Shown here piece by piece: positions 1 through 10,718 of a stretch of 64,000 nt of DNA; position 1 is the first letter of the stretch, and each line of letters begins with the position of its first letter. A program made the position numbers and the translations under genes. The notes beneath the pieces were generated by a model. It did no database searches and was not told the origin of the DNA. It was given only the letters and a program-made list of their open reading frames with translations. Source of the stretch: Mesostigma viride (Eukaryota > Streptophyta > Mesostigmatophyceae > Mesostigmatales > Mesostigmataceae). The DNA is taken from the NCBI GenBank assembly GCA_009746045.1, contig RPFO01000296.1:1744388-1808387 (forward strand), in the 5' to 3' direction.

Positions 1-11
1 CCACCCCCCAG

Positions 12-253
12 GTACAACACCTGCTGGTCCCCTACTCCTACATGGCCACCAACTGGCCGCTGCAACACGTGGCCGCCAACGACGACAGCACGGACATCGC
101 GGTGGCGGGCCGTAATGGTGTCGCCCTCTACAACCCGCGTAGCAAGAAGTGGCGTGTGTTCGGTGACGTGATGCAGGAGCGAGCCATCCGCTGCGTGGGC
201 CTTATGTGGTTCCACCGCACGGTGGTGCTCTGCAACCACCGGCCGGACAACCG
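12..253 (+). CDS. RIC1: RIC1 exon a (N-terminal beta-propeller)
   Basis: The acceptor is the AG at 10-11 after a C-run and the donor GT is at 254-255 (gtgagt). The frame is set by the RIC1-like NWPLQHVAAND and VALYNPRSKKWRVFG stretch. It ends in phase 2 and joins a C at 1138 to restore Arg. Confidence 0.85.
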
Positions 254-3200
254 GTGAGTAGGACCTACGTTTATTCTTATGCTAGCGTATGTGCCGCATA
301 TGTTTATTCTCATGCTAGCGCATCCATGGTGGCTATTTTGCGCGGTGGTTCTCGCAACCACCTGCAGGCGCAACAGTGCGCGTCGGAGAACCATTGCTGT
401 CCTGGCGCATCCCTAGTATTCCTATCCTAGTATCCCTATCCCTATCCCTAGTATCCCTGTTCTAGTATTCATAGTAGTATCCTAGTATACCTATCCCTGT
501 TCTAGTATTCATAGTAGTATCCTAGTATACCTGTCCTAGTATTCCTATCCTAGTATCCCTATGCTAGTATTCCTGTCCATCCCTAGCATTCCTATCCTAG
601 TATTCCTATCCCTACCCCTAGTATCCCTGTTCTAGTATTCATATCCTTGTATGCCTGTCCTAGTATCCCTATGCTAGTATCCCTATGCTAGTATTCCTGT
701 CCATCCCTAGCATTCCTATCCTAGTATTCCTATCCCTATCTCTAGTATCCCTGTTCTAGTATCCATATCCTAGTATGCCTGTCCTAGTATCCCTATCCTA
801 GTATCCCTATGCTAGTATTCCTGTCCTAGCGCATCCTTAGGATTGAAGTACAATATCGGTCACTGCAGCTACCAGCTGGATAGCCGGTGTGGGGAGGTAT
901 CGCTCTCCTGGCGGCGTTTCTCCCTCCCTGTTTTCTTTTCGAATCGCTGGCTCTTCCTTTTCCCTTGCGTCCTCCCATGGGTTCTAACGAAAGCTTCCCC
1001 CATCCCTTTTTGTGAGAACCTCACCTCCCACCAACCCATTTACTTCAAATTAGATCACATGCCCCCCAACATGCTGACTCCCCCCCTCCCACGGCGCCCT
1101 TCCTCTGCCCCTCCTGCGCTGCCCCCCCCCCTCCCAGCTTCGAGCTGCTCTTCTACCCCCACTACCACCTCGACGAGTCCTCGCTCCTCTACCGCCTCCC
1201 GCTGAAGAAACAGCCGCTCGCCCTCGACGTCTGCGGCCAGTACCTGCTGGTCGCGACCCCCCCTCTCGAGATCCGCGTCTACCACGTGCGCATGGACGGC
1301 GAGCTGTCCCCGCTCGGATCCCCCTCCGTCCACATGACCATGGTCCGGGACCTGTCCATCATGACCGTCCGGAAGCCGCCCGTGTCGATGCGGTTCGTGC
1401 CAAAGGGAACGTTGATCGAAGACGCGTTGCCCGAGCCCTGGTCCGCGAACAACTCCAGTTCGGCAGGCGTGGGTCTCGCCTCAGGGACTGTACCGTCTGC
1501 TCCCGTGACCCCCGACATGAATGGCCCGAGGGGAGTATCCGCGCAGCCACCCGCAGGGGCAGTGACGGGGAACAGCATCTCACAGGGAGGGCGGGGGATT
1601 GGTGTGCCCGTAGGGCCACATTCGGAGGACGAGGGGGTGGCGAGTCACGGGGTGGTGAGGGCCGCCCCCGATGATGCCCAGCTCCAAGGGGGCTCGGAGA
1701 GGCCTGGTCGGGGACGGGGAGACGCGCATGACAATGTGTCGGGTACCAGCATGACATCGGTGGTGGCTGCCAGCAGCGCATCCCCCGTGAAGTGCATGGT
1801 GCTGCGCACGGACGGCGAGCTGTCCCTGTTGGACCTCGAGCAAGGGAGCGAGCGAGCGCTATTGGAGGACGTGGAGCATTTTTGGCTCACGGTTGGGCGG
1901 CCCAAGGCCGACCCCTGGCTCGTGGAGGAGCTTCCTTGGTGGGCATATGGTCATCGGGGCATGCAGCTTTGGTTCCCGACCGTGCGCTCAGAGAACTCCC
2001 ACCATGGGCGGCCGTTTGGGGACCCCTCGGCCAAGCCCCCCGGTGGCACTGTCATGAACGGGGGCGGGGGACAGCTCGACCCAGAGCTCGAGTTTGACCG
2101 TGAGGTCACCCCCCTTGGTATCTCCCCCGCAGTCGGCGTCATCGTGGGGGTCTCCCAGCGCATGTCGTTCGCCCCCTTATGCTCGCAGCTGCCTTGTTTC
2201 GAGCCGATGCCCAGCGCCCAGCCCATCCTCCCCTGTCTACTTCGGCACCTGCTTCAACGCGACGCGCTCGACGAGGCGATTCAAGTGGCCCGTCTATTCT
2301 CGGTACACATGCACTTCTCGCACTCCCTCGAGTGGCTGCTGTTCACAGTCTTGGACGCGGAGGTGGCGCGCGTGGGGGCGCTCCGGAAAGCAGGCTCGCT
2401 CATGGCGCTGCCCAGCCCCGCAAAGGAGGGGGCCACGGGGAAGAAGCCGGGGGGGGGCATTCCCGCGGCACCGTCACCGATGACACCAGGTTTCCACGGG
2501 TACGTGAGCTGGATGGTGAGGGTAGGTGGGTGTGGATGGCAACGTTAGGCGGGTTGGAATTCGAGGGAAGGTGGGTTAGATGGTAAGTGTAGGTGGGTTG
2601 GATGGCAAGCATTGGTGGATTGGATGGCAAGGGTAATCTCTGGCTAAAACCCCTCCATTCTCCTTGCCTGTTAGGGTTTAGGGTAAACTCTCCTTGGCTG
2701 TTAGGTAAACCTTAAACCCTGCCTTTATGCCCCTTTGTGCAACCACCCATTCTCCGCGCCAGGAGCGGCGCGGGCGGCAGCAGCAACTCGCTCCTGTACA
2801 AGGCTTCGGAGCTGATCCGCAACTTCCCGATCTTTGCCGACGTGGTCGTCTCGGTCGCGCGCAAGACCGACGAGCGGCACTGGGCTCTGCTGTTCGAGGC
2901 GGCGGGCAAGCCCACGCTGCTTTTCGACGAGTGTTTCACGGAGGGGCTGTACCGCACCGCCACGTGCTACATCCTGGTGCGTGCTTGCGTGTGTTTGCTA
3001 GCCCCCGCCACGTGCTACGTCCTGGTGCCTGCTTGCGTGTGTTTGTCGGCCCAGCATGGTCGTCTGTGTGTGTGGCCCGCACTAGCAGCAATGACGTATC
3101 CATCCCTGGCTCCTCGACGAGTGCTTGACCAAAGGGCTGTACCGCACCACTACATCCTGGTTTGTGGGCCCTAGCCTGGCATCGGTGTGCGCCCAGTCCT

Positions 3201-6200
3201 CAAGAATGCTAGCGCCATCCTCTGTTGGTTCAGCCCAGCATTCAGCACTGCATGCATGTGCGTTTTTTGCAGCCCTTGTTACTGTGTTCTTGTTCAAAGC
3301 CCTCAACTCATCACTTTGCCCAAGAGCCTGTCGTGCACGCTTGCGTGCCATCAATTCATCTTGGCCTGCATCTCGTTGGCCCCCATCGCGTTTGCTCTCT
3401 GCCTACCCTGCCCCCTCCCTGCCACGGCGCACATGCAGGTCATCGACAAGCTGGAGGGGGCCACGGTCGGGCAGCAGAAGGCATTGTTGCTGCTGCAGGT
3501 GAGGGCCTGTGCGGTGGGGGGGGGGGGGGGAGGGGAGCAGAAGACATTGCTGCGGCTGTTGCTGCGGCTGCAGGTAAGGGCGTGCAAGGCGTGCAGGGCG
3601 TGCAGGGCGTGCAGGGCGTGGCGTGTCTTTCATTCTTGACCTGTGGCATGGTTTTACGTGTCACGTCTCCTTTTCGAAATCATTGGCTGGCAAGCAGCAA
3701 GTGTAGGGGGTTGCGCTTTCCAACCAGCTAGCTGTGGGGTTGTTTATGCGTGCATGTCCCCCACGCTTGCTGTCTACCAGTCCCTGTTGACGAGTCCCTG
3801 TCAGAACTGTTTGTTTCCCTTGCTAGACAACTATAAATGTTCTAGCCAATGCTGCGTCAAGGCTTGCTTGTCTCTGCCCCATGCCACCCTGACCCTTGCG
3901 TCTGTCCGACACCACGCTCACTCCTGCCACGTTTACAGTAATAGAGCTTGTATGACAGAGGCCTTGGGACAGTTACTTGTATACGGGTATAACGGAAAAA
4001 ATTACTTGTATAGGTGCTGAAGCCAAGGTCCATTGGAGTGCCTTCCAACCAGAGAAACAAGTTTATTACAATGAAGTGCGTGCAGTCTTTACAGTTGAGC
4101 CTAGCGACACCCTCAAAATCAGTGCACAAGTCATTTTAAAGTTAGGCCAGTTCACCATGCTGTGGCCCAGCACATGCCCCCTTGGTCCAATCTTGTCCCA
4201 ACAGCAGCGTGGGTGGGTGGGTGGGTGGGTGGGTGGGTGGGTGGGTGGGTGGGCGGGCGGGCGGCGGGCGGCGCGGGCGGGCGGGCGGGCGGGCGGCGGC
4301 GGGCGGGCGGGCGGGCGGGCGGGCGGGCGGCGCGGCGGGCGGGCGGGCGGCGGGCGGGCGGGCGGGCGGGCGGGCGGGCGGGCGGGCGGGCGGGCGGGCG
4401 GGCGGGCAGGGGGTGGGCGGGCGGGGGGTGGGTGGGTGGGGGTGGGTGGGGGGGGGGGGGGTTGGTGGGTGGGTAGGAGCTACAAAAAGGCCTCCCTACG
4501 TTCACCACACCACTCCTAGTCCCTTGTGAAAACGAGTAACAAGGCATATGGTCTCAAGGCGCCGCGCCCCCCTCAAAAGGGCGGGCACAGTTGACAGTAG
4601 GCGCTAGTAGCGGCGCAATGCTGGTCCCCTCTACCCTAATCCTGTGTAACACAAGGACCTCACATGGTGTAGGTGAAGTACAGTAGAGCTACGCTACAGG
4701 CGGCAGATCCGCCCTCTTTGAGCCCACCACAACATAATTATCAAATGAGCATATAGCTCAAAAACTACAGGTATAGCGGAAGGTTTGTAATGGAATTTCG
4801 TTTAGTGATAGGTCATGTAACAGAAGTTTGTCTCACGAAGACAAAAAGTAACGATGTTGCCTCCCCCTTCAATCTCACCCCCCCACTCCCCCTTCCCCCC
4901 CACCCGCTCACCCCTCTCTACCCCCCCAGGCCACCCTGGAGGAGAAGCAGTACGACCTGGCGGGGGAACTGGTTCGTTTCCTGGTGCGGTCGGGGCGCGA
5001 GTACTCCACGGCCGAGGCGGGCGAGGGCAAGCCCAGCCGCACCAACTCGGAGGGGAGCATGTTCAGCTCCTTCTTCCACTTTGGCCTCTCGTCTGGGTAC
5101 GTGGATTTTGACGGTCATGTGTTCCACTTTCGCTGAACACCTTGTGTGAGTTGTGCTGTCTCTCGGTTCGGACCTTTCTTCCCCTTGGGCTTGACATCCA
5201 CACTGTGCATTTGTCCGTTGGGCTTCACTTCTCTTATAAAACTTTTGCCCGACATCGGGGTAGGTGCAGCTCCTTTCACTCCCCCCGTTTTCAACCTCCC
5301 AGCGGCATGCCCACGAACTGATGCCAAGGCCAACAGCAACCGTGCTGATTGGCCCATGCACGTTGTCCTTCCCTCCCCATTTCCCTCCTTTTCCCCTCCC
5401 CCCCATGAACCTCCTCCCCCAGTGGCCCGCCCTAGAACTGCCAATGCCAACTGTAACCCTGCTGAACAGTCCAAGCTAGTTGTTCTCTCCGCCCCCCCCT
5501 TTCCCCCCCCCCCGGCTTGGCCTTCCCTTCCATTTTCCCTCCCCCCCAGCGGCGCGCCCAAGAACCCCGCGCAGCGCCTCCACCGGACGGTGAAACACAC
5601 GCTCAACAACCACGCGCTGTCGCTGCTGCGGGACTACGACCTGCTGTCGCTGGTCGCGTTTGCAAAGGGGACGCACTTCAACCTGACGGTGAGGCGTTGG
5701 CTGTGGCTCGCAGTTCGTGGTCTGGATGGGATCCGCATGCACAAACGGATTCTGGTTGCAAAGGGGACGCACTTCAACCTGACGGTGAGGGGGTGGCGGC
5801 AATTTAGGCATGGGCTCATGAATCTGGACCTCATGAACCCGGCGGTTAGCGACAAAGGACCTAGTGTCGGTAGGACCTATCGTCGCTGACCGTGTTTGCC
5901 AAAAGGGGCTGTGGTGTTGCGAGGCAACCATTCCTTGAATGAGGCACGCTCCTGTGTCTGGTCGTATTCATATTGTGTGCAGTATATATAATAATGCATA
6001 TAGATCAGTGATGCGGATATATACTATAATAAGCAGTATATATGCGCATAGATCAGTGATGCGGAGACTGTTATGTGTAGTATCTGTACAACTAGTAGTA
6101 TACATATATGTATCCAACCGCTCACGGAGCGTGCTTTACTTGAGAGATGGTTGCTCCAATTTATCATTATCATTCAGTGTATAAATATATTCTTAGAGTT

Positions 6201-9200
6201 TATTGGGCCCATGTCAACCTGATCTTGAGTGGTGGCAGCTCGAAGGGAACGTCTGGCGCCCGGAAGGGAAAGCTGCACGTATGACGTACGTCACCCCTTG
6301 ATGTCTTGCAACTGCCATTCAGGAAGGCAGACGGCACCCTTAACCCTAGACTCTAAGCACAAGGCACCTTTTTTGCTGCAGAACCATCACCTGTGCGATG
6401 CTGGCCTAGCGGATAGATGCTGGCCCAGCTGAATGCTAACCGACACGGAAAATGGCATGCTTGCTGTGATGGTGGTATGGTTGCCGCTCCTTGATATCCC
6501 AATGACCCGACATGCCAGGATTTTTTCTCGAGCCAAAAGGCAAACTCGTCGCCACCGGACTTCACCAGCGCGCTCACCGCGGTGTACGAAAGTGTAAGTG
6601 TGGTCACCGGGAGTTGCCTTGCTCCTTGTTTTTTTCCACACAAGGTTGCATGAAGATTATTACCAGAAAAAAATAGATGAGTTGTCGCCTTGGGCGCACT
6701 CCACTGCAACCACCTGGCCAGCGTTCCTGTTTACCCTTCACCAATCACAGGGGCATCATTTCACTAATCACTGGAGTAGTAGATTACCATTCATCCTTCA
6801 GCAATTATCATCTGGGCTAATTGTCGGAGCAGCGGGTGACGGAAGGTCGAATGCTAGTTAATGGTGCATAAGCAATTATTGGAGCAGCAGGTGACGGAGG
6901 GTCATATGCTAGTTAACGGTGCATCACGGTAAGCAGGTGTGTGACGATGCGTTGCTAGTTAATGGGTGCATTACAAAGATATGTAAGACAATATGTAAGA
7001 CGTGTGTGTGTAAGAAGGATAGGTGGGGCCTAGCAGAATTTTTTTAGAGGAGCTACGCAGACCCATGGGATGAGCCATGGGATGAGGATCCCGAGGCCCC
7101 ATCGCCGGTTCATAGGGGATGGTGACCTCTCCTACGGTGATCGAGCATGGGTGAGCTCACCATCCAATGGTCATTTGACCATCCAATGGTCATTTGACCA
7201 TCCAATGGTCCCCATTCGATGGCGGTACAGCACGTATTGGGACCTGGGGATGGCAAAGGTTCGTGGCGTTGGGTGAGCTCAACGCAGATGTACGAGCATC
7301 GATCTGCCTGACGGCTATACTGCCATTGCGTACTCACATGTGCTGGTTTGTCCCACTTGTAACCACGGTGGCCTGTCTGCTGTGTATTTGCTGCCTGTTT
7401 CCGGATGAAGGGCTGCAGGCTGCAACCGCCCACACGTGCCCCACAACCATCCTCACGCATTTGGATGGATCGGCATCATGCCAACATCTAACTGCCACCA
7501 ACAGTTAGGGTTCTCTCGCGTTCTGCGCGCCAAAATAAACCTGCACCCGTTGACTTGCATCTCCTCTTGTACTCGGTTCTCCACCGCCCGTGCGCCCACC
7601 GTGCATCTTATTTACTTATTTTGTTTATTTATTTGTCTTAATTTGGTCCCCCCAGATCAACCTGCAGCTGCTCCAGGCACGCCTGGACCTGGAGTTCCTG
7701 CTGGCCCACGTCAACGCGTCGGGGTGCACGGAGTGGACGCTGGTGCTCGCCACGCTGCTGCAGCGCCGCGCGGTGGGTGGGCGTTGAGGTTGCTTGCTGC
7801 TGCCACGATCACGTCCCACAATACGTGCTAGACACTGTCGCCGCAGCTGCTGAAGCGCGCCGCGGTGGGTCGGCATTAAGGCGTGGCATTCAGATCGCTG
7901 TCTGCCTTATCACCATCATCAATTTGTGTATGGAAAGGGGCACATGGCTGCAGTGCCTGCGGTGGGTGGTGGTTACAGCTAGCTGCTGTAATTGCCACAG
8001 TCAGTATAGTCTCGGCAATAGTTTCACAGCGCATCGCTGCAGCGCTGCACAGTGCGTGGTGTTCTTTTCATTTTTGTCTCTTGTTGTTGCTGCTGCTGCT
8101 GCTGCGCTGAGCGGTCAGTGGCGGTATTTGCTGCTGGCTTCTGCCACGATCATGTCCTACCATAGGTGCTAGACACTATCATGTCCTCTATAGCTACTCG
8201 TACGATCATCTGCTATGCTGAATCGGAATTCACTCTTCCAGCCCCGCGTACGGTAGTGTTTGGCCTTTTTGTTTGCGGCTGTCATATAGTGCCACAGTGC
8301 ACTGCTGCAGTTCTGGGCAGTGCATGTCATGTCCTGGCGTGGGGCGCCGCTTCAGCACTTTCACAATCCAACCCCCATGCAGCCTTGCGAAGCTGTAGTT
8401 GTGCATGACAACGTTGTGAGTGAAGTCCTCATGCGTTCTCGGCGGCAGCGCCGGGCAGCACGCCGGCATTACTGGTTGCTGCTGCCACCCGATCATCTGT
8501 CTAGATTGAAGTGTTCATCACAGAAGCATTATGGATGTTGGAACGCATGGCTGCAATCGAGCGACTCTGTATTGTATACTGTTGCGCACGTGGTATCCTT
8601 CGACACTATTGCAATAGCCGTACGATATGTAATGCATGCATGCTGGGGCTCTGACTGCTCTTATATCACACTGTTTTTTCGCTCCTAAATCACACTAATG
8701 ATTACCAAGCCTGTGGGCTCTAGTTGCCGCTTCAGTTCCGATAGCTTGTTCATGTGTGTCAATATGTTTCTACCAAGGATGGAGTGTTGCTGTGAGTGCC
8801 AATATGGATGCAAATCGTGGCTATCTCAGGTACAAAGCTTTGTGAAACACTTGACCTCCTGGCATGGTCGCAGCAGGGGGAGTGACGCCTTATTTCCAAG
8901 CACTGTGTTTCGAGTGCCTGCTGCCTTGCTCAGTTCAACTTTTGCCGCCACGGTGCCATTATTGTTCGTGGTGCCTGTCGTCATTCCTAGCTGCGGCTGC
9001 ACCTGCTTTTCGCTCTGTCGACACACTTGCCCTATGACATGGCTGCGTGGCTCACGCAAGCAACCGTATTCTCATGCTTGGTCCTCTATATACCTTCCTC
9101 TGCGTAAACCTTCTGCTGCTGTCCTCGTTATACCTTCTGTTTATACTTTATGCTGTTTCTGTATACCTTCTGGTGTTCTCCATATACCTTGTGCTCTCCT

Positions 9201-10718
9201 CTACTCTTCCCAATTCCCATCCACCCCCTCTCCGGCAAACAGCTGCTGCGGGATCTGTTCAAGGGAGCGCCCGCGCTGTGGGCTGGTTATCAGAAAACAG
9301 TGCAGGTGTGTCCTTGGAGCATGCAAAGGAGGTTGTTGATGTTTCGCCCATGCTGAGGATGTTGTTGTTTCACCATTCTGCTGAGGACGTCATCGTTGTA
9401 TCATCGTGCCTTCCCACAAGTCGGGTAAAGCAACCTATGACTCGGTTAACACCACCTTGGGACGTAGGCTTTGCCATGTCTTGATAGGAGATAGGGGTCT
9501 GTGACGTATTTGCCTATAGCACGTGGAGGACGCGAGTCCATTGGGCAGGGTGCCATTTTATGTTTGGAAACATACATCATGAGGCTGACTAGTATTCGCT
9601 TTGAAAGTCTACTTGGCTGGATGAAGAGACCTTGTTAGATAGAAGGGTTTGTTGCCATTCTTTCCCATTCAGAAAAGGTACGGTACGTCTGATGCCTGCG
9701 TCGTGCCAGCTGTCAGCACTGTGGTCAGGTCCGCGCGGACTTGTGTGACTGTGCATGGGCGTTTGCTTGGCCCTTGAACTTAAAGAGCGGGAGCCCCCAA
9801 CGAATCGGGTTGCCTTGTGAAGCCGTAGAGGCCCTTTGCTCAAAGGGACAAGGGTGTGCCCTCGGGAGGACTGGGTTGAAGGGTGGGCCTTTCCGAGGCG
9901 TGGTGGTTTCCCTGGTCGGTGCCCCTCATTTTTGCTTGTAGGCGTGTCGCTTCATCCCTCTCCCCAGGGGATCAACCTGGGTGTGCGAGTACTGAGCACG
10001 GTTGGCCACCCGGCCAGTGTGGCAGGCCAAATGCTGCTCCAAGGCACACAGGGACGTGCTTGGTCCGTGCGACGGACGAGATTGAGACTCCCATGCGCCA
10101 GCCTCCATAGCCGTGGATTACCTTGCCTGTGTATGTATGTCACGTGATGTGTCATCCAAAACGTGTGCCGTAATGACGTGATGTGATCATTGAGGCGATC
10201 CCCTTGCATCCTCTCCCTTCTTTTCCTATTGCCCATGTCCTTTCGTTCTCATTAGGGCGATCCCCTTGCATCCTCTCCTTCTTTCCTAATGCCCATGTCC
10301 TTTCGTTCTTATTTGGGCGATCCCCTTGCATCCTCTCCTTCTTTTCTACTGCCCCTGTCCTGTCGTTCTTGTCGTGCCTTTCTTACTTAGTTATCCCTAT
10401 CCTTCCTTGAAACTCCGCCAGTGTCAGGCCTGTCTATTCAGGCCCTTGTCATGTGGCTCACGGTCTATCTATTCATCCATTCAGTCCACCACGTGCCTCC
10501 GCCAGGAGAGTCGCGTGGGTTTGAATTTTGCTTTCCCTGACGACTTGAAGTTGTCACCGATGTCATAACCCAACGCCTCTCACTGGTGCCACCCTTAACT
10601 TGCGTCCCTGCCACCACGGCCACACACTGCTCCCTGCCAGGCCGCTCCCTGCGGCGTGCTCTTCAAGGGCCTTCTTGAAGACGTGAGCGAAACAATCGCG
10701 CCCGGCGACAGCACGTGA
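12..10718 (+). CDS. RIC1: RIC1 homologue (Rab6 GEF complex partner), 3' part, nine exons
   Basis: Spliced CDS, 5' end outside the window. Exons: 12-253, 1138-2499, 2763-2976, 3439-3498, 4930-5096, 5550-5688, 7656-7772, 9243-9305 and probably 10641-10718. All borders are AG/GT and phases agree; the in-window CDS is 2442 nt, 813 codons plus stop. The first exon matches the RIC1 N-terminal beta-propeller (motifs NWPLQ, VAVAGRNG, KKWRVFGD). Later exons match the RIC1 domain: RHLLQRDALDEA, then NFPIFADVVVSVARKTDERHW, then the helical C-terminus. In known systems RIC1 pairs with RGP1 to activate Rab6/Ypt6 at the Golgi; that role here is inferred from family. A large low-complexity Gly/Ser/Pro insert (about 1430-1790) separates propeller segments. 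The neighbour downstream on the same strand is importin-11, with no functional link evident. Family assignment is firm; the last exon is less so. Confidence 0.88.
254..1137 (+). other. RIC1 intron with a CCTAGTAT-type degenerate minisatellite
   Basis: This intron opens with an echo of the exon end at about 338-368 (ggtggttctcgcaaccacc against ggtggtgctctgcaaccacc in the exon). Positions 404-835 are a degenerate array of short units such as cctagtattcctat and ccctatccctag. Nothing coding is seen. The acceptor follows a C-rich tract ending at 1137. Confidence 0.7.
1138..2499 (+). CDS. RIC1: RIC1 exon b, large propeller-to-RIC1-domain exon
   Basis: 454 codons. It starts FELLFYPHYHLDESSLLY, continuing directly from the first exon in alignment with animal RIC1, then ALDVCGQYLLVATPPLEIRV. 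A low-complexity Gly/Ser/Pro-rich insert follows. It ends with the conserved RIC1-domain start: LPCLLRHLLQRDALDEAIQV and HFSHSLEWLLFTVLDAEVAR. The donor gtacgt lies at 2500. The 3' part is again low complexity (SPAKEGATGKKPGGG). Phase 2 at both ends. Confidence 0.85.
2763..2976 (+). CDS. RIC1: RIC1 exon c
   Basis: Encodes LLYKASELIRNFPIFADVV and ARKTDERHWALLFEAAGKP, matching the RIC1-domain segment around the human [20 protein letters not shown]. The acceptor is the AG at 2761-2762 and the donor gtgcgt is at 2977. Phase 2 in, phase 0 out. Confidence 0.88.
3006..3160 (+). repeat. Two echoes of the RIC1 exon c 3' end plus donor
   Basis: The exon end plus donor (cacgtgctacatcctg|gtgc) recurs at 3006-3052 with the following intron sequence. 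A longer echo at 3114-3160 repeats about 45 bp of exon sequence (gacgagtg..ctgtaccgcacc..tacatcctgg). Both keep the GT after the exon-like end, so they are potential decoy donors. Confidence 0.85.
3439..3498 (+). CDS. RIC1: RIC1 exon d (20 codons)
   Basis: A 60-nt exon, phase 0 at both ends, encoding VIDKLEGATVGQQKALLLLQ. It bridges the TATCYIL end of the previous exon to ATLEEKQYDL of the next, as in animal RIC1. The donor is gtgagg. Confidence 0.85.
3499..4929 (+). other. RIC1 intron with an exon echo and a GGGT/GGGC array
   Basis: 3535-3580 echoes exon d plus donor (gagcagaagacattgctg then gctgcaggtaagg), followed by a gcagggcgt repeat at 3586-3620. 4209-4470 is a GGGT then GGGC array, strongly G-rich on this strand and likely to form G-quadruplexes. 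No coding sequence is seen elsewhere. The open frames through the array (for example poly-GGWVGG) are repeat artefacts. Confidence 0.75.
4209..4470. repeat. (GGGT)n/(GGGC)n microsatellite
   Basis: About 260 bp of tetranucleotide units, GGGT at the left end and GGGC with interruptions (GGC, GGCG) over most of the rest, then GGGT again. All G runs lie on the plus (coding) strand of the RIC1 intron. Confidence 0.95.
4930..5096 (+). CDS. RIC1: RIC1 exon e
   Basis: Encodes ATLEEKQYDLAGELVRFLVR and SGREYS, matching the human [20 protein letters not shown] region. It ends in a Ser-rich segment (SMFSSFFHFGLSSG). The acceptor follows seven Cs; the donor is gtacgt. It leaves in phase 2. Confidence 0.87.
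5297..5455 (+). repeat. Two echoes of the RIC1 exon f acceptor and exon start
   Basis: At 5297 (cctcccagcggcatgcccac) and 5419 (cccccagtggcccgccctag) the polypyrimidine tract, AG and first exon bases of the true acceptor (5548-5570, ccccagcggcgcgcccaaga) are repeated. The two echoes also match each other further downstream (gccaatgccaac / gccaaggccaac). Spacing between successive sites is about 120-130 bp. Confidence 0.8.
5550..5688 (+). CDS. RIC1: RIC1 exon f
   Basis: Encodes GAPKNPAQRLHRTVKHTLNN then HALSLLRDYDLLSLVAFAK, the helical region corresponding to human [21 protein letters not shown]. The acceptor follows a C-run; the donor gtgagg is at 5689. Phase 2 in, 0 out. Confidence 0.85.
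5689..7655 (+). other. RIC1 intron (about 2 kb)
   Basis: 5757-5790 is a near-identical copy (about 34 bp) of the exon f end plus donor; a weaker copy lies at 5877-5910. 6000-6070 carries a short direct repeat (gatcagtgatgcgga). 6820-6970 has three degenerate copies of a unit with gctagttaa..ggtgca. 7150-7205 repeats a catccaatggtcatttgac unit. Nothing coding is seen. Confidence 0.7.
7656..7772 (+). CDS. RIC1: RIC1 exon g
   Basis: 39 codons, phase 0: INLQLLQARLDLEFLLAHVN then TEWTLVLATLLQRRA. It matches human VQLRYLLHIFMEAGCLDWCIVI. The acceptor is ccccccag; the donor is gtgggt. An echo of the end (cagctgctgaag..gcggtgggt) lies at about 7845-7875. Confidence 0.85.
7773..9242 (+). other. RIC1 intron (about 1.5 kb)
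   Basis: Contains the exon g echo at 7845-7875, a diverged direct repeat pair (7790-7840 and 8130-8180, ctgccacgatca..tgtcc..gtgctagacact) and a short GCT run at 8087-8106. 9085-9190 repeats tatacctt units before the acceptor. No gene seen. Confidence 0.6.
9243..9305 (+). CDS. RIC1: RIC1 exon h
   Basis: 21 codons, phase 0: LLRDLFKGAPALWAGYQKTV(Q). It resembles the human C-terminal LLQNIKTGLHAVDRWAS segment. The donor gtgtgt is at 9306. Reading through would stop at 9354-9356, an alternative end of the protein. Confidence 0.75.
9306..10640 (+). other. Last RIC1 intron with a 3-copy repeat
   Basis: No coding signal is seen. 10190-10375 has three copies of a ~63-bp unit (gggcgatccccttgcatcct, then ctccttctt and cccatgtccttt) with small changes. 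Confidence 0.6.
10641..10718 (+). CDS. RIC1: RIC1 probable terminal exon
   Basis: After the acceptor ccctgccag the frame (phase 0, as required by exon h) reads AAPCGVLFKGLLEDVSETIA then PGDST and stops at 10716-10718. The GVLFKGLLEDVSE stretch fits the end of RIC1 (human KPFLNIIKPQLQKLSE). The exon is short and has only modest similarity, so another terminal exon or the read-through stop at 9356 remains possible. Confidence 0.5.
   Translation, partial: AAPCGVLFKGLLEDVSETIAPGDST

Noticed and set aside
404..835. Telomere-like CCCTA repeats
   Set aside because: Units are irregular and mixed with tagtat; internal to a gene, so a degenerate minisatellite.
4152..4547. GGWVGG / HPPTHPPT frames
   Set aside because: GGGT/GGGC array artefacts in a RIC1 intron.
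9306..9356. RIC1 ending by read-through at 9354-9356
   Set aside because: A phase-compatible terminal exon at 10641 aligns better with the family C-terminus, though this is not settled.
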